This document shows, piece after piece, positions 35,593 to 43,352 of a stretch of DNA of 64,000 nucleotides. A program made the position numbers and the translations under genes. Within the stretch, counting starts at the first letter, position 1. The number at the start of each line of letters is the position of its first letter. The notes under the pieces were generated by a model. It ran no database searches, was not told the DNA's origin, and saw only the letters and a program-made list of their open reading frames with translations. The DNA comes from Pseudomonas taiwanensis DSM 21245 (GTDB taxonomy: Bacteria > Pseudomonadota > Gammaproteobacteria > Pseudomonadales > Pseudomonadaceae): NCBI RefSeq assembly GCF_000425785.1, contig NZ_KE384452.1, forward strand, positions 178,655-242,654, read 5' to 3'.

Positions 35593-36318
35593 TCAGCGCG
35601 GGAACACTTCGGTCAGCAGATTGTGCATCGCACGGAAAGCCCGCTCGGAGGTCCGCCGATCGTATTGCATCTTGCCCGGCACATTGGCATTGGGGTCAGT
35701 GAACGAATGCACCGCCGCGCCATAGCTGACCAATTGCCAGTCGACCTTCGCTGCGTTCATTTCGTCCTCGAAGGCCGGCAGTTGCTCCTTCGGCACCAGC
35801 GGGTCGGAAGCACCATGCAGCACCAGCACCGAACCCTTGATGCGCTTGGCATCTTCCGGATTCGGCGTATCGAGCGTGCCATGGAACGACACCGCCGCCT
35901 TCAGGTCAGCCCCTGAGCGGGCCAGCTCAAGGGCACAGCAACCGCCGAAGCAGAAGCCGAAGGTGGCCACCTGGCCAGGCTCCAGCAACGCCTTCGACTG
36001 GCCCAGCAGTTGGGCCAGCGCCTCCTGCATACGCTTGCGCAGCTCGGCCCGGTCATTCTTCAGGGGCATCATCGCCGCCCCAGCCTCATCGGCATTGGAA
36101 GGACGCACCGACTGCCCATACAGGTCGGCAATCAGCACCACGTAGCCCTTCTCGGCCACCTCCTTGGCGATCCGCTCGGCCCCCTCGCCAATACCCATCC
36201 AGTTCGGCGCCATGACCAGGCCAGGCTTGGGCAACGAGCCCGGTTCATACACCAGGCGGCTCTCGTACGCCTTGCCGGACAGGTGATAAACCAACGACTC
36301 GACGATTACCTTGCTCAT
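35593..36318 (-). CDS. Dienelactone hydrolase family protein
   Basis: A 241-residue alpha/beta hydrolase of the dienelactone hydrolase type. The nucleophile elbow is FGFCFGG with a cysteine in place of serine, as in true dienelactone hydrolases; the acid lies in HGASDPLVP and the histidine in AAVHSFTDPNANVPG. It has no signal peptide. ATG 36318 is chosen because AGGAGG stands just upstream. No catechol-pathway genes are nearby, so the natural substrate is uncertain. It follows htpG on the same strand beyond a terminator. Confidence 0.88.
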   Translation of the reverse strand: MSKVIVESLVYHLSGKAYESRLVYEPGSLPKPGLVMAPNWMGIGEGAERIAKEVAEKGYVVLIADLYGQSVRPSNADEAGAAMMPLKNDRAELRKRMQEALAQLLGQSKALLEPGQVATFGFCFGGCCALELARSGADLKAAVSFHGTLDTPNPEDAKRIKGSVLVLHGASDPLVPKEQLPAFEDEMNAAKVDWQLVSYGAAVHSFTDPNANVPGKMQYDRRTSERAFRAMHNLLTEVFPR

Positions 36319-36342
36319 CAAATTCCTCCTTGCACCATTAAA

Positions 36343-36364
36343 AAAGCCCGCCGAAGCGGGCTTT
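36343..36364 (-). terminator. Intrinsic terminator after htpG
   Basis: Perfect 9-bp stem AAAGCCCGC / GCGGGCTTT around a CGAA tetraloop (TTCG on the minus strand), followed on the minus strand by a T-rich tract (TTTTTAATGG). It begins 13 bp after the htpG stop codon and lies just upstream of the dienelactone hydrolase gene. Confidence 0.9.
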
Positions 36365-36377
36365 CCTTTGCATCAAC

Positions 36378-38282
36378 TCAAGCAGACAGTTCGACCAACA
36401 GCTTGTTCAGGCGACGAACGTAAGCCGCCGGATCCTTCAAGCTGTCACCGGCTGCAAGCGCGGCCTGGTCGAACAGGATATGCGACAGCTCGGCGAAGCG
36501 GTCCTCGCTCTGTTCGTTGTCCAGCTTCTCGATTAGCGGGTGGGTCGGGTTGAACTCGAAGATCGGCTTGGACTCAGGCACCTTCTGCCCGCTTGCCTCA
36601 AGGATCTGGCGCATCTGCAGACCCAGGTCCTGCTCACCAATGGCCAGGATGGCCGGCGAGTCGGTCAGGCGGTGGGAAACACGCACCTCGGCCACACTGT
36701 CACCCAGCGCACCCTTCAGGCGCTCGACCAGACCTTCTTTTTCCTTGGCGACTTCTTCCTGGGCTTTCTTGTCTTCTTCCGAATCCAGCTTGCCAAGGTC
36801 CAGGTCGCCACGGGCGATGTCGATGAAGGCTTTGCCATCGAACTCGCTGAGGTAGCTCATCAGCCATTCATCGATGCGATCGGTCAACAGCAGCACTTCG
36901 ATGCCTTTCTTGCGGAAGACTTCCAGGTGCGGGCTGTTCTTGACCTGCGCGTAGGACTCGCCGGTGAGGTAGTAGATCTTGTCCTGACCTTCCTTGGCGC
37001 GCGCCAGGTAGTCGGCCAGGGCAACGGTCTGTTCGCCGCTGTCGTCCTGGGTGGAGGCAAAGCGCAGCAAGCCGGCGATCTTCTCCTTGTTGGCGAAGTC
37101 CTCGGCCGGGCCTTCCTTGAGCACCTGGCCGAAGTTTTTCCAGAAGCTCTTGTACTGCTCGGGCTCGTTCTTGGCCAGCTTCTCCAGCATGTCCAGCGCA
37201 CGCTTGGTCAGCGCCGACTTCATCGAGTCGATGATCGGGTCCTTCTGCAGGATTTCCCGCGAAACGTTAAGCGACAGGTCGTTGGAGTCGACCACGCCCT
37301 TGATGAAGCGCAGGTACAACGGCAGGAACGACTCAGCCTGGTCCATGATGAACACGCGCTGCACGTACAGTTTCAGGCCGCGTGGCGCTTCACGCTGGTA
37401 CAGGTCGAACGGTGCGCGGGCCGGCACGTACAACAGCGAGTTGTACTCCAGCTTGCCTTCGACCTTGTTGTGGCTCCAGGCCAGCGGATTCTCGAAATCG
37501 TGGCCGATGTGCTTGTAGAACTCCTGGTATTCCTCGTCCTTGATCTCGGTACGCGGACGGGTCCACAGGGCGCTGGCGCGGTTGACGGTTTCCCACTCGA
37601 CAGCTGGCTTCTCCTCGCCTTCGGCGCCAGCCTGCTCCTTAGGCAGTTCGATCGGCAAGGCAATGTGGTCGGAGTACTTCTTGACCAGGTTGCGCAGGCG
37701 CCAGCCATCGGCGAACTCTTCCTCACCTTTTTTCAGGTGCAGGACAATGCGCGTGCCGCGCTCGGCCTTGTCCACGGTAGCGACTTCGAACGAGCCTTCG
37801 CCCTTGGAGGACCAATGCACGCCCTCGGAAGCCGGTTGGCCAGCGCGACGGCTGAACACATCGACCTTGTCGGCGACGATGAATGCGGAGTAGAAGCCCA
37901 CGCCGAACTGACCGATCAGGTGCGAGTCCTTCTTCTGGTCACCACTAAGGTTCTTCATGAAGTCGGCGGTGCCCGACTTGGCAATGGTCCCCAGATGCGC
38001 GATGACATCTTCGCGGCTCATGCCGATACCGTTGTCTTCCAGGGTAATGGTGTGGGCGTCCTTGTCGAAGCTCAGGCGAATCTTCAGATCGGCGTCACCT
38101 TCGAGCAAATCAGGCGTGGCCAGCGCTTCGAAACGCAGCTTGTCGGCGGCATCGGAGGCGTTGGAGATCAGTTCACGGAGGAAGATCTCCTTGTTCGAGT
38201 ACAGCGAGTGAATCATGAGGTGCAGCAGCTGCTTTACCTCGGTCTGGAAGCCCAGGGTTTCCTTTTGTGTTTCCACAGTCAT
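36378..38282 (-). CDS. htpG: HtpG, Hsp90-family molecular chaperone
   Basis: A 634-residue chaperone. The N-terminal GHKL ATPase motifs are ELISNASDAADKLRFEALA, DNGIGMS and IGQFGVGFYSAF; the middle domain contains RGLKLYVQRVFIMD and SNDLSLNVSREILQ; the C-terminal dimerisation region ends NKLLVELSA. It assists folding of client proteins under stress. ATG 38282 is preferred to a TTG three codons upstream. A heat-shock-type promoter (38361-38386) lies upstream inside the preceding gene, consistent with sigma32 control. Confidence 0.97.
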   Translation of the reverse strand: MTVETQKETLGFQTEVKQLLHLMIHSLYSNKEIFLRELISNASDAADKLRFEALATPDLLEGDADLKIRLSFDKDAHTITLEDNGIGMSREDVIAHLGTIAKSGTADFMKNLSGDQKKDSHLIGQFGVGFYSAFIVADKVDVFSRRAGQPASEGVHWSSKGEGSFEVATVDKAERGTRIVLHLKKGEEEFADGWRLRNLVKKYSDHIALPIELPKEQAGAEGEEKPAVEWETVNRASALWTRPRTEIKDEEYQEFYKHIGHDFENPLAWSHNKVEGKLEYNSLLYVPARAPFDLYQREAPRGLKLYVQRVFIMDQAESFLPLYLRFIKGVVDSNDLSLNVSREILQKDPIIDSMKSALTKRALDMLEKLAKNEPEQYKSFWKNFGQVLKEGPAEDFANKEKIAGLLRFASTQDDSGEQTVALADYLARAKEGQDKIYYLTGESYAQVKNSPHLEVFRKKGIEVLLLTDRIDEWLMSYLSEFDGKAFIDIARGDLDLGKLDSEEDKKAQEEVAKEKEGLVERLKGALGDSVAEVRVSHRLTDSPAILAIGEQDLGLQMRQILEASGQKVPESKPIFEFNPTHPLIEKLDNEQSEDRFAELSHILFDQAALAAGDSLKDPAAYVRRLNKLLVELSA

Positions 38283-38352
38283 GGTCTTCAAAACTCCGAT
38301 CTGATGGCAGTTGGCGCCTGGCAGCCGAATCGGCCTGCATTAACGGCGGATG

Positions 38353-38835
38353 TCATGCAGATGGGGGCTGCCCGGATGATTTCAAGGGCTTTTCCGGTTC
38401 GATCTTGAAATGCGCACGAGCCGTGGCAATCGGCGACTGGCGATCGCCCTGCCAGGCGGTGATGGCGACATTGGTCACGCGACGGCCCTGGCGCCACAAC
38501 TGACACTGCGCATAGGTATCGCGAAAATGCCCGGCACGCAGGTAGTCGATGGAGAAATCGATGATCTTGGGAATGCTCGCGCTCTCGCTGTAGATCAGCA
38601 GGTAAAGTGCCGCGGACAGCTCCATGAAACCTGCGATCACCCCACCATGAATGGCTGGCAGCAAGGGGTTCCCGATGTTGTCCGGATTGGCTGGCAGGCG
38701 AAACAGCAGGTCCTCGCCGTCGCGCTGGCATTCGATGCCGATCAGGCCAGCGTAGGGGATCAGGGCCAGCAATGGCCGGTAGTCACCCACGGCATGGGCC
38801 TCGTTCAACCGCTGGCGGACATCCCGTGGAATCAT
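38353..38835 (-). CDS. PaaI-like hotdog thioesterase
   Basis: A 160-residue hotdog-fold acyl-CoA thioesterase. The motif PAIHGGVIAGFMELSAALYL carries the PaaI-type helix with HGG, and IPKIIDFSIDYLRAGHFRDT is the central strand pair. It should hydrolyse an acyl- or aryl-CoA thioester; the substrate is unknown. Its start overlaps the stop of the preceding thioesterase by 4 bp, so the two are translated together and may form a mixed oligomer. Its 3' end contains a candidate htpG promoter. Confidence 0.85.
   Translation of the reverse strand: MIPRDVRQRLNEAHAVGDYRPLLALIPYAGLIGIECQRDGEDLLFRLPANPDNIGNPLLPAIHGGVIAGFMELSAALYLLIYSESASIPKIIDFSIDYLRAGHFRDTYAQCQLWRQGRRVTNVAITAWQGDRQSPIATARAHFKIEPEKPLKSSGQPPSA
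38361..38386 (-). promoter_or_regulatory. Candidate sigma32 (heat-shock) promoter of htpG
   Basis: On the minus strand, CTTGAAA (38380-38386) is followed after 13 bases by CCCCAT (38361-38366). This matches the sigma32 consensus CTTGAAA-N11-16-CCCCATnT well. It lies about 80 bp upstream of the htpG ATG and within the last codons of the thioesterase gene (stop at 38353-38355). Confidence 0.75.
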
Positions 38836-39308
38836 GCGTCTTTCTCCCTGAGGCTGTTACCGAAATGAAGCCCGCCTTTTATGTCCTGCCCAAGGCGCAT
38901 GAAGGTACCCACCACCTGGCAGATAGGTCGGTCGGGATCATCCTGGTAGGCAGTGCCCCGGGTGAAGATCACGTCACGGGTCACGCGGTAGCACTGGGCA
39001 TGACCATGGATGTCCTTGCCCGCCGCGGCTGGGTGCATGTAGTCGATTCGCAGGTCCAGGGTCGGACAGACTTCGAAGCGCGGAAGGACGCACAGCGTGG
39101 CCATGCCGCACGTGGTATCCATCAGGGTGGTTAGCGCGCCACCGTGTACGGCGCCGGTCTGCGGATTGCCGACGATGGCCTTCGACCAGGGTAATACCAA
39201 GGTGATGCCGTCGCTGTCGGCATGCGCAACCCGCATCTGTAAAACCTGGCAATGTTTCAACGCCGAAAGAAATCGCTCGGCCATGGCCATCAAGGTTGTA
39301 TCGCTCAT
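38832..39308 (-). CDS. PaaI-like hotdog thioesterase
   Basis: A 158-residue hotdog-fold thioesterase. The motif AVHGGALTTLMDTTCGMATL contains the HGG start of the catalytic helix with an acidic residue (MDT), and PTLDLRIDYMHPAAAGKDIH is the conserved later strand. It is first in a pair with another PaaI-like gene (4-bp overlap). The two share the fold but only modest sequence, so they could act on different acyl-CoAs. It is divergent from the small lipoprotein gene. Confidence 0.85.
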   Translation of the reverse strand: MSDTTLMAMAERFLSALKHCQVLQMRVAHADSDGITLVLPWSKAIVGNPQTGAVHGGALTTLMDTTCGMATLCVLPRFEVCPTLDLRIDYMHPAAAGKDIHGHAQCYRVTRDVIFTRGTAYQDDPDRPICQVVGTFMRLGQDIKGGLHFGNSLREKDA

Positions 39309-39392
39309 AGGCGCAGTCCATGATCAATGCCGCAGCGGCATAAAATCGGTAAAAAGTCTATATGGAACAAACTTTTATATATCTGTAACCTT

Positions 39393-39410
39393 TGCGGAAC
39401 TTATTCCGCA
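39393..39410. promoter_or_regulatory. Perfect inverted repeat upstream of the small lipoprotein gene
   Basis: TGCGGAA-CTTA-TTCCGCA has perfect 7-bp arms and a 4-base centre. It lies 52 bp before the ATG of the lipoprotein gene in the 154-bp divergent gap, next to an AT-rich stretch (39351-39385). It may be an operator or a 5' untranslated hairpin. Confidence 0.45.
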
Positions 39411-39462
39411 CCGTTGAACTCGAAGGAACAAGTCACTTATTCCACCAAGGAGAAACACCCCC

Positions 39463-39747
39463 ATGCGTAAACCTTTTGCTTTTGCTCTGATGCTGGCTGC
39501 TGCCATGGGCCTGGCTGCTTGCGATAAAGCGAGCGAAGACAAAGCCCAGGACGCACAGCAACACGCCGAGCAAGCCCAGGAAAAAATGGGCGAAGCTCAG
39601 GATAAGATGAACGAGGCTGCCAAGGAAAACGCCGAAGCCGCCAAAGATCAGGCCGAAGCTGAGCAGAAAGCTGCTGAAGAAGCCGCTCCTGCCACCCCGG
39701 CTCCAGAAGCTGCGCCTGCTACCCCGGCCGAACCTGCCAAGCAGTAA
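39463..39747 (+). CDS. Small Ala/Glu/Lys-rich lipoprotein
   Basis: A 94-residue lipoprotein. The signal peptide ends with a lipobox LAAC (Cys20), followed by a charged helical stretch of repeating Ala, Glu, Gln and Lys (QHAEQAQEKMGEAQDKMNEA, about residues 33-68) and a Pro/Ala tail (TPAPEAAPATPAEPAKQ). The pattern suggests a coiled-coil rod anchored to the outer membrane with a flexible end, loosely like Lpp or small stress lipoproteins. Function unknown. It has AAGGAG upstream and a strong terminator downstream, so it is likely a well-expressed single gene. Confidence 0.8.
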   Translation: MRKPFAFALMLAAAMGLAACDKASEDKAQDAQQHAEQAQEKMGEAQDKMNEAAKENAEAAKDQAEAEQKAAEEAAPATPAPEAAPATPAEPAKQ

Positions 39748-39758
39748 TCGGTCCCAAC

Positions 39759-39787
39759 AAAAAAACCCGACACTGTCGGGTTTTTTT
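39759..39787 (+). terminator. Bidirectional intrinsic terminator
   Basis: A 13-bp stem AAAAAAACCCGAC / GTCGGGTTTTTTT with a 3-base loop, ending in runs of A and T on both sides. It ends the lipoprotein gene on plus and the DUF599 gene on minus. Confidence 0.94.
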
Positions 39788-39814
39788 GTATGTATCTTTT
39801 ATGGATTAAACGTT

Positions 39815-40564
39815 TCAGGCACCGGTAGTGGAACTTTCTTTACCCACTTCTACCGGGGCGCTTTCCGTCGGCGTGAATACCATCACTTCCAATACATCGG
39901 AATGAAACTCTCGACGGTACAGAATCAACACAACCCCCACACTCATGACCATGAATAACCACGGGCTGATGAACCAGCTGAGCATGGCCATGCCGAAGTA
40001 GTAAGAGCGCAGACCAAAGTTGAACTGGTTGGCCGCCAGCGACAGCACGCGTGCGGCACGCGAAGCAAACGCCTTTCGCTCCAACTCGTTGACCAGGCGC
40101 TCACCGATCATCGGTGCCGAGCCGACGAGTACGGCGGCAAAGTTGTACTGGCGCATGCACCAACTGAACGTGAAGAATGCATAGACGAACACCATCGCCA
40201 GGCATAACAGTTTGATTTCCGACATGCCTTGCGATGTCTGCTGGACCAACGGCAGGTCGGCCAGCAACGACAGCGCCCGATCCGACGCCCCGAGCACCGT
40301 AAGGATGCCGGCCAGGATGATCAGCGTACTGGAGGCGAAGAACGAGGCATTGCGCTCAAGATTGCCGATCACACTGGCGTCCGCGATACGGTTGTCACGC
40401 AGCAGCATGCGGCGCATCCAGTCCTCGCGATACAAATGCAGGACACTGGCCAGGCACGCCGTATCACGGCCCTTCCAGATGGCGTAACGGGTATAGCCTC
40501 CCCAACACAGGGCAAACCAGCCGATGGCCAGCAGGTTGTAGATGTTGCTTTGAATGAAGTTCAT
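39815..40564 (-). CDS. DUF599 family membrane protein
   Basis: A 249-residue integral membrane protein of the DUF599 family. About four to five hydrophobic segments are visible (NLLAIGWFALCWGGYTRYAI; ASSTLIILAGILTVLG; IKLLCLAMVFVYAFFTFSW; WFISPWLFMVMSVGVVLILY). ATG 40564 is chosen because the first helix begins there; the frame continues 24 codons upstream without family similarity. Function unknown. It shares its terminator with the lipoprotein gene. Confidence 0.82.
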   Translation of the reverse strand: MNFIQSNIYNLLAIGWFALCWGGYTRYAIWKGRDTACLASVLHLYREDWMRRMLLRDNRIADASVIGNLERNASFFASSTLIILAGILTVLGASDRALSLLADLPLVQQTSQGMSEIKLLCLAMVFVYAFFTFSWCMRQYNFAAVLVGSAPMIGERLVNELERKAFASRAARVLSLAANQFNFGLRSYYFGMAMLSWFISPWLFMVMSVGVVLILYRREFHSDVLEVMVFTPTESAPVEVGKESSTTGA

Positions 40565-40682
40565 GCAGAGTTCCCGAACGCCAGGTGCACAAAGAATAGA
40601 GACGGCATTTCGACGCCTGCAAGCCCGGAAAGGCACACCGTCGGGTCAAAATGTTTTTCTGCCGATGCCACTCGATGCAAAC
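40565..40682. other. Spacer upstream of the DUF599 gene
   Basis: Apart from the brnQ terminator that follows (40683-40715), I see no gene or clear motif here. It presumably contains the DUF599 promoter. Confidence 0.35.
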
Positions 40683-40715
40683 AAAAGCCCCGCATCCTCT
40701 CGGACACGGGGCTTC
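40683..40715 (-). terminator. Intrinsic terminator after brnQ
   Basis: On the minus strand GAAGCCCCGTGTCC is followed by a GAGA loop and GGATGCGGGGCTTTTG. The stem has 13 pairs including two G-T wobbles and ends in a T-rich tract. It stands about 60 bp beyond the brnQ stop codon. Confidence 0.88.
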
Positions 40716-40778
40716 AGGTCTGGGCCTCTGGCAACACCCTATGGCTTGTGGCCGGTGCCGCGATCAGGCATCAACACA

Positions 40779-42092
40779 TCAGGCCAGCGCCTCGCGCGGC
40801 TTGCCCAGCATACGGTCGCAGACCACGGCGCCTGCCAGGGTCAGGACCGAAGGCACCAGCCAGGCCATGCCCTCGTCGCTGAACGGCAGGTGAGCCATGA
40901 AGTCCGGCAGTACGTGGGCGATGCTGCTGCCTTTGATTGCATCGACGATACCGAACACCAGCGATACCAGCATGACCGGCGCCAGGATGCGAGTCGGCGA
41001 ATTCCACAGATCCTTCACGAAGCTCAGGCCTACCACCACGATGCACGGTGGGTAGATCGCGGTCAGCACCGGGATCGAGAACATGATCAGCTTGGTCAGG
41101 CCAAGGTTGGAGATCAGCAGCGAGAAGCCCGCCAGGATCACCACCAATGCACGGTACGACAACGGCAGAATCTGGCTGAAGTACTCGGCACACGCACAGG
41201 TCAGGCCGACCGCGGTCACCAGGCACGCCAAGGCGATCAACACGGCCAGGAAACCGCTGCCCAGCGAGCCGAAGGTGTGCTGCACATAGGCGTGCAGTAC
41301 CGCCGCACCGTTGGTGGCGCCCGCCGCGATCTCATGACTGCCCGCACCCAGGCGGAACAGGCTGACGTAGACCAACGCCAGGCCGACACCGGCGATAAGG
41401 CCCGCAATGATGGCATAGCGAGTGATCAACTTAGGCGACTCGACACCACGCGAGCGAATGGCGTTGACGATCACGATACCGAACACCAACGCACCGAGGG
41501 TATCCATGGTCAGGTAGCCATCGGAGAAGCCTTTGGAGAACGCGGCAGCGGCATAGGCGGGCTGCGCCTCACCGATGGTGCCGGCCGGCAGCGCGAACGC
41601 GGCGATGCCCAGCACCGCCAGGGCAATGATCTTCAGCGGGGCGAGGAAGCGGCCGACCGTGTCGAGCAACTTGCCAGGGTACATGGACACGGCCAGTACC
41701 ACCACGAAGTACACCAGGCTGTAGATGAACAGCGCCATGGGGCTTTCACCGGTCAGCGGCGCCACGCCTACTTCGAACGACACGGTCGCGGTGCGCGGGG
41801 TGGCGAACAGCGGGCCGACCGACAGGTAGCACACGGCTGCCAGCAAGCCACCGAAGAACTTGCCGATCGGGCTGCTCAGCGCGTCCATGCCACCACCGAC
41901 CTTGGCCAGGGCAACCACGGTGATCACCGGCAGGCCAACCGCTGTAACCAGGAAGCCCAGGGCCGCCATCCATACATGCGGACCCGACTGCAGGCCGACG
42001 ATGGGCGGGAAGATGATATTGCCGGCGCCTACGAAAAGCGCAAACGTCATAAAGCCAAGCGCCAGGATATCCTGGCCTTTTAACACTTTCAT
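40779..42092 (-). CDS. brnQ: BrnQ, branched-chain amino acid:cation symporter
   Basis: A 437-residue inner-membrane carrier of the LIVCS family with about twelve hydrophobic helices. Family hallmarks are FALFVGAGNIIFPPIVGLQS at the N-terminus and SKGFSDGYLTMDTLGALVFG in the middle. It imports leucine, isoleucine and valine with a sodium ion or proton. ATG 42092 is chosen because MKVLKGQDILALGFMTFALF is the conserved start; the open frame continues 100 codons upstream with no likeness to the family. A 15-bp palindrome upstream may be an operator. Confidence 0.93.
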   Translation of the reverse strand: MKVLKGQDILALGFMTFALFVGAGNIIFPPIVGLQSGPHVWMAALGFLVTAVGLPVITVVALAKVGGGMDALSSPIGKFFGGLLAAVCYLSVGPLFATPRTATVSFEVGVAPLTGESPMALFIYSLVYFVVVLAVSMYPGKLLDTVGRFLAPLKIIALAVLGIAAFALPAGTIGEAQPAYAAAAFSKGFSDGYLTMDTLGALVFGIVIVNAIRSRGVESPKLITRYAIIAGLIAGVGLALVYVSLFRLGAGSHEIAAGATNGAAVLHAYVQHTFGSLGSGFLAVLIALACLVTAVGLTCACAEYFSQILPLSYRALVVILAGFSLLISNLGLTKLIMFSIPVLTAIYPPCIVVVGLSFVKDLWNSPTRILAPVMLVSLVFGIVDAIKGSSIAHVLPDFMAHLPFSDEGMAWLVPSVLTLAGAVVCDRMLGKPREALA

Positions 42093-42422
42093 TTTAAGGA
42101 AGTACCACACTGCTGAAATCGGGATTCGAGAGGGGATTTCCCAATGGGTGAGGGAAATGCTGCCCGGCTTGGTAGGCCAGACCCGTTTAGCGTGTCGTTC
42201 CCTTTTGGGGTACGGGCACAGAGTGAGCGCGTAGATTAACCGTTTTACCGGGCAAACGCACTGATACAGTGCTGCTTGTCCGATGTGCGTATGTGTTTGT
42301 CGTCTGGATATCTGTCTCAGGCGATAATTTATTGCTGAATCGGGCAAATGTCTGGTGGAAAAACCTGATCGAGGCGATCGAATTTTCCGCACCGAGAAAA
42401 GACCTCCCCCTCATAACGACAA
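42093..42422. other. Long brnQ leader / sucD-brnQ intergenic region
   Basis: About 330 bp without a gene lie between brnQ and the sucD terminator, both minus-strand. The only clear structure is the palindrome at 42258-42272. The region probably holds the brnQ promoter and 5' untranslated region. No leucine-rich leader peptide was found. Confidence 0.4.
42258..42272. promoter_or_regulatory. Palindrome upstream of brnQ
   Basis: GCACTG-ATA-CAGTGC has perfect 6-bp arms. It lies 166 bp upstream of the brnQ ATG. An amino-acid responsive regulator such as an Lrp-type protein could bind here, but this is inferred only from position. Confidence 0.35.
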
Positions 42423-42442
42423 AGGCCACCCGAAGGTGGCCT
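42423..42442 (-). terminator. Intrinsic terminator after sucD
   Basis: Perfect 8-bp stem AGGCCACC / GGTGGCCT with a CGAA loop (TTCG on minus), followed on the minus strand by TTTGTCGTT. It begins 26 bp past the sucD stop and ends the suc gene cluster. Confidence 0.85.
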
Positions 42443-42467
42443 CTGTGCGCGTGGGGGGTAAAGCGTA

Positions 42468-43352
42468 TTACTTCTTCATTTCCCAGCCAGTCAGCTCGGC
42501 CAGGGCCTTGCCGATGTCAGCCAGGGAACGCACGGTTTTCACACCTGCGTCCTGCAGGGCGGCGAACTTCTCGTCCGCAGTGCCCTTGCCGCCGGAAATG
42601 ATGGCGCCAGCGTGACCCATGCGCTTGCCCGCAGGAGCGGTAACACCAGCGATGTAGGAAACGACAGGCTTGGTGACGTTGGCCTTGATATAGGTAGCAG
42701 CCTCTTCTTCAGCCGAACCGCCGATCTCACCGATCATGACGATCGCTTCGGTCTGCGGGTCTTCCTGGAACAGCTTCAGGATGTCGATGAAGTTCGAGCC
42801 TGGGATCGGGTCGCCGCCGATACCGACGCAGGTCGACTGGCCGAAGCCGGCGTCGGTGGTCTGCTTGACCGCTTCATAGGTCAGGGTGCCGGAACGGGAA
42901 ACGATACCAACCTTGCCTGGCAGGTGGATGTGGCCTGGCATGATGCCGATCTTGCACTCGCCCGGGGTGATGACACCTGGGCAGTTAGGGCCGATCAGAC
43001 GTACGCCCAGCTCGTCGCACTTGACCTTGGCGTCCAGCATGTCGAGGGTAGGGATACCCTCGGTGATGCAGACGATCAGCTTGATGCCGGCGAAGGCAGC
43101 TTCCAGGATCGAGTCTTTGCAGAACGGAGCCGGAACGTAGATCACCGAGGCTTCGGCGCCAGTGGCTTCGACAGCGTCCTTGACGGTGTTGAACACCGGC
43201 AGGCCCAGGTGGGTAGTGCCACCCTTGCCCGGAGTAACGCCGCCAACCATCTTGGTGCCGTAGGCGATGGCTTGTTCGGAGTGGAAAGTACCCTGCGAGC
43301 CAGTGAAGCCCTGGCAGATGACTTTGGTGTCTTTATTGATCAGGACGCTCAT
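42468..43352 (-). CDS. sucD: SucD, succinyl-CoA synthetase alpha subunit
   Basis: A 294-residue subunit. The CoA-binding domain (GFTGSQGTFHSEQAIAYGTK) is followed by the ligase domain with the phospho-histidine His247 in MGHAGAIISGG. With SucC it converts succinyl-CoA to succinate and makes ATP or GTP in the TCA cycle. Its start overlaps the end of sucC by one base. It is the last gene of the minus-strand TCA cluster and is followed by a terminator. Confidence 0.97.
   Translation of the reverse strand: MSVLINKDTKVICQGFTGSQGTFHSEQAIAYGTKMVGGVTPGKGGTTHLGLPVFNTVKDAVEATGAEASVIYVPAPFCKDSILEAAFAGIKLIVCITEGIPTLDMLDAKVKCDELGVRLIGPNCPGVITPGECKIGIMPGHIHLPGKVGIVSRSGTLTYEAVKQTTDAGFGQSTCVGIGGDPIPGSNFIDILKLFQEDPQTEAIVMIGEIGGSAEEEAATYIKANVTKPVVSYIAGVTAPAGKRMGHAGAIISGGKGTADEKFAALQDAGVKTVRSLADIGKALAELTGWEMKK

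Noticed and set aside
35593..36318. Part of a chlorocatechol degradation pathway
   Set aside because: The enzyme is a dienelactone hydrolase homologue, but no catechol dioxygenase or cycloisomerase gene accompanies it, so a pathway assignment is not supported.
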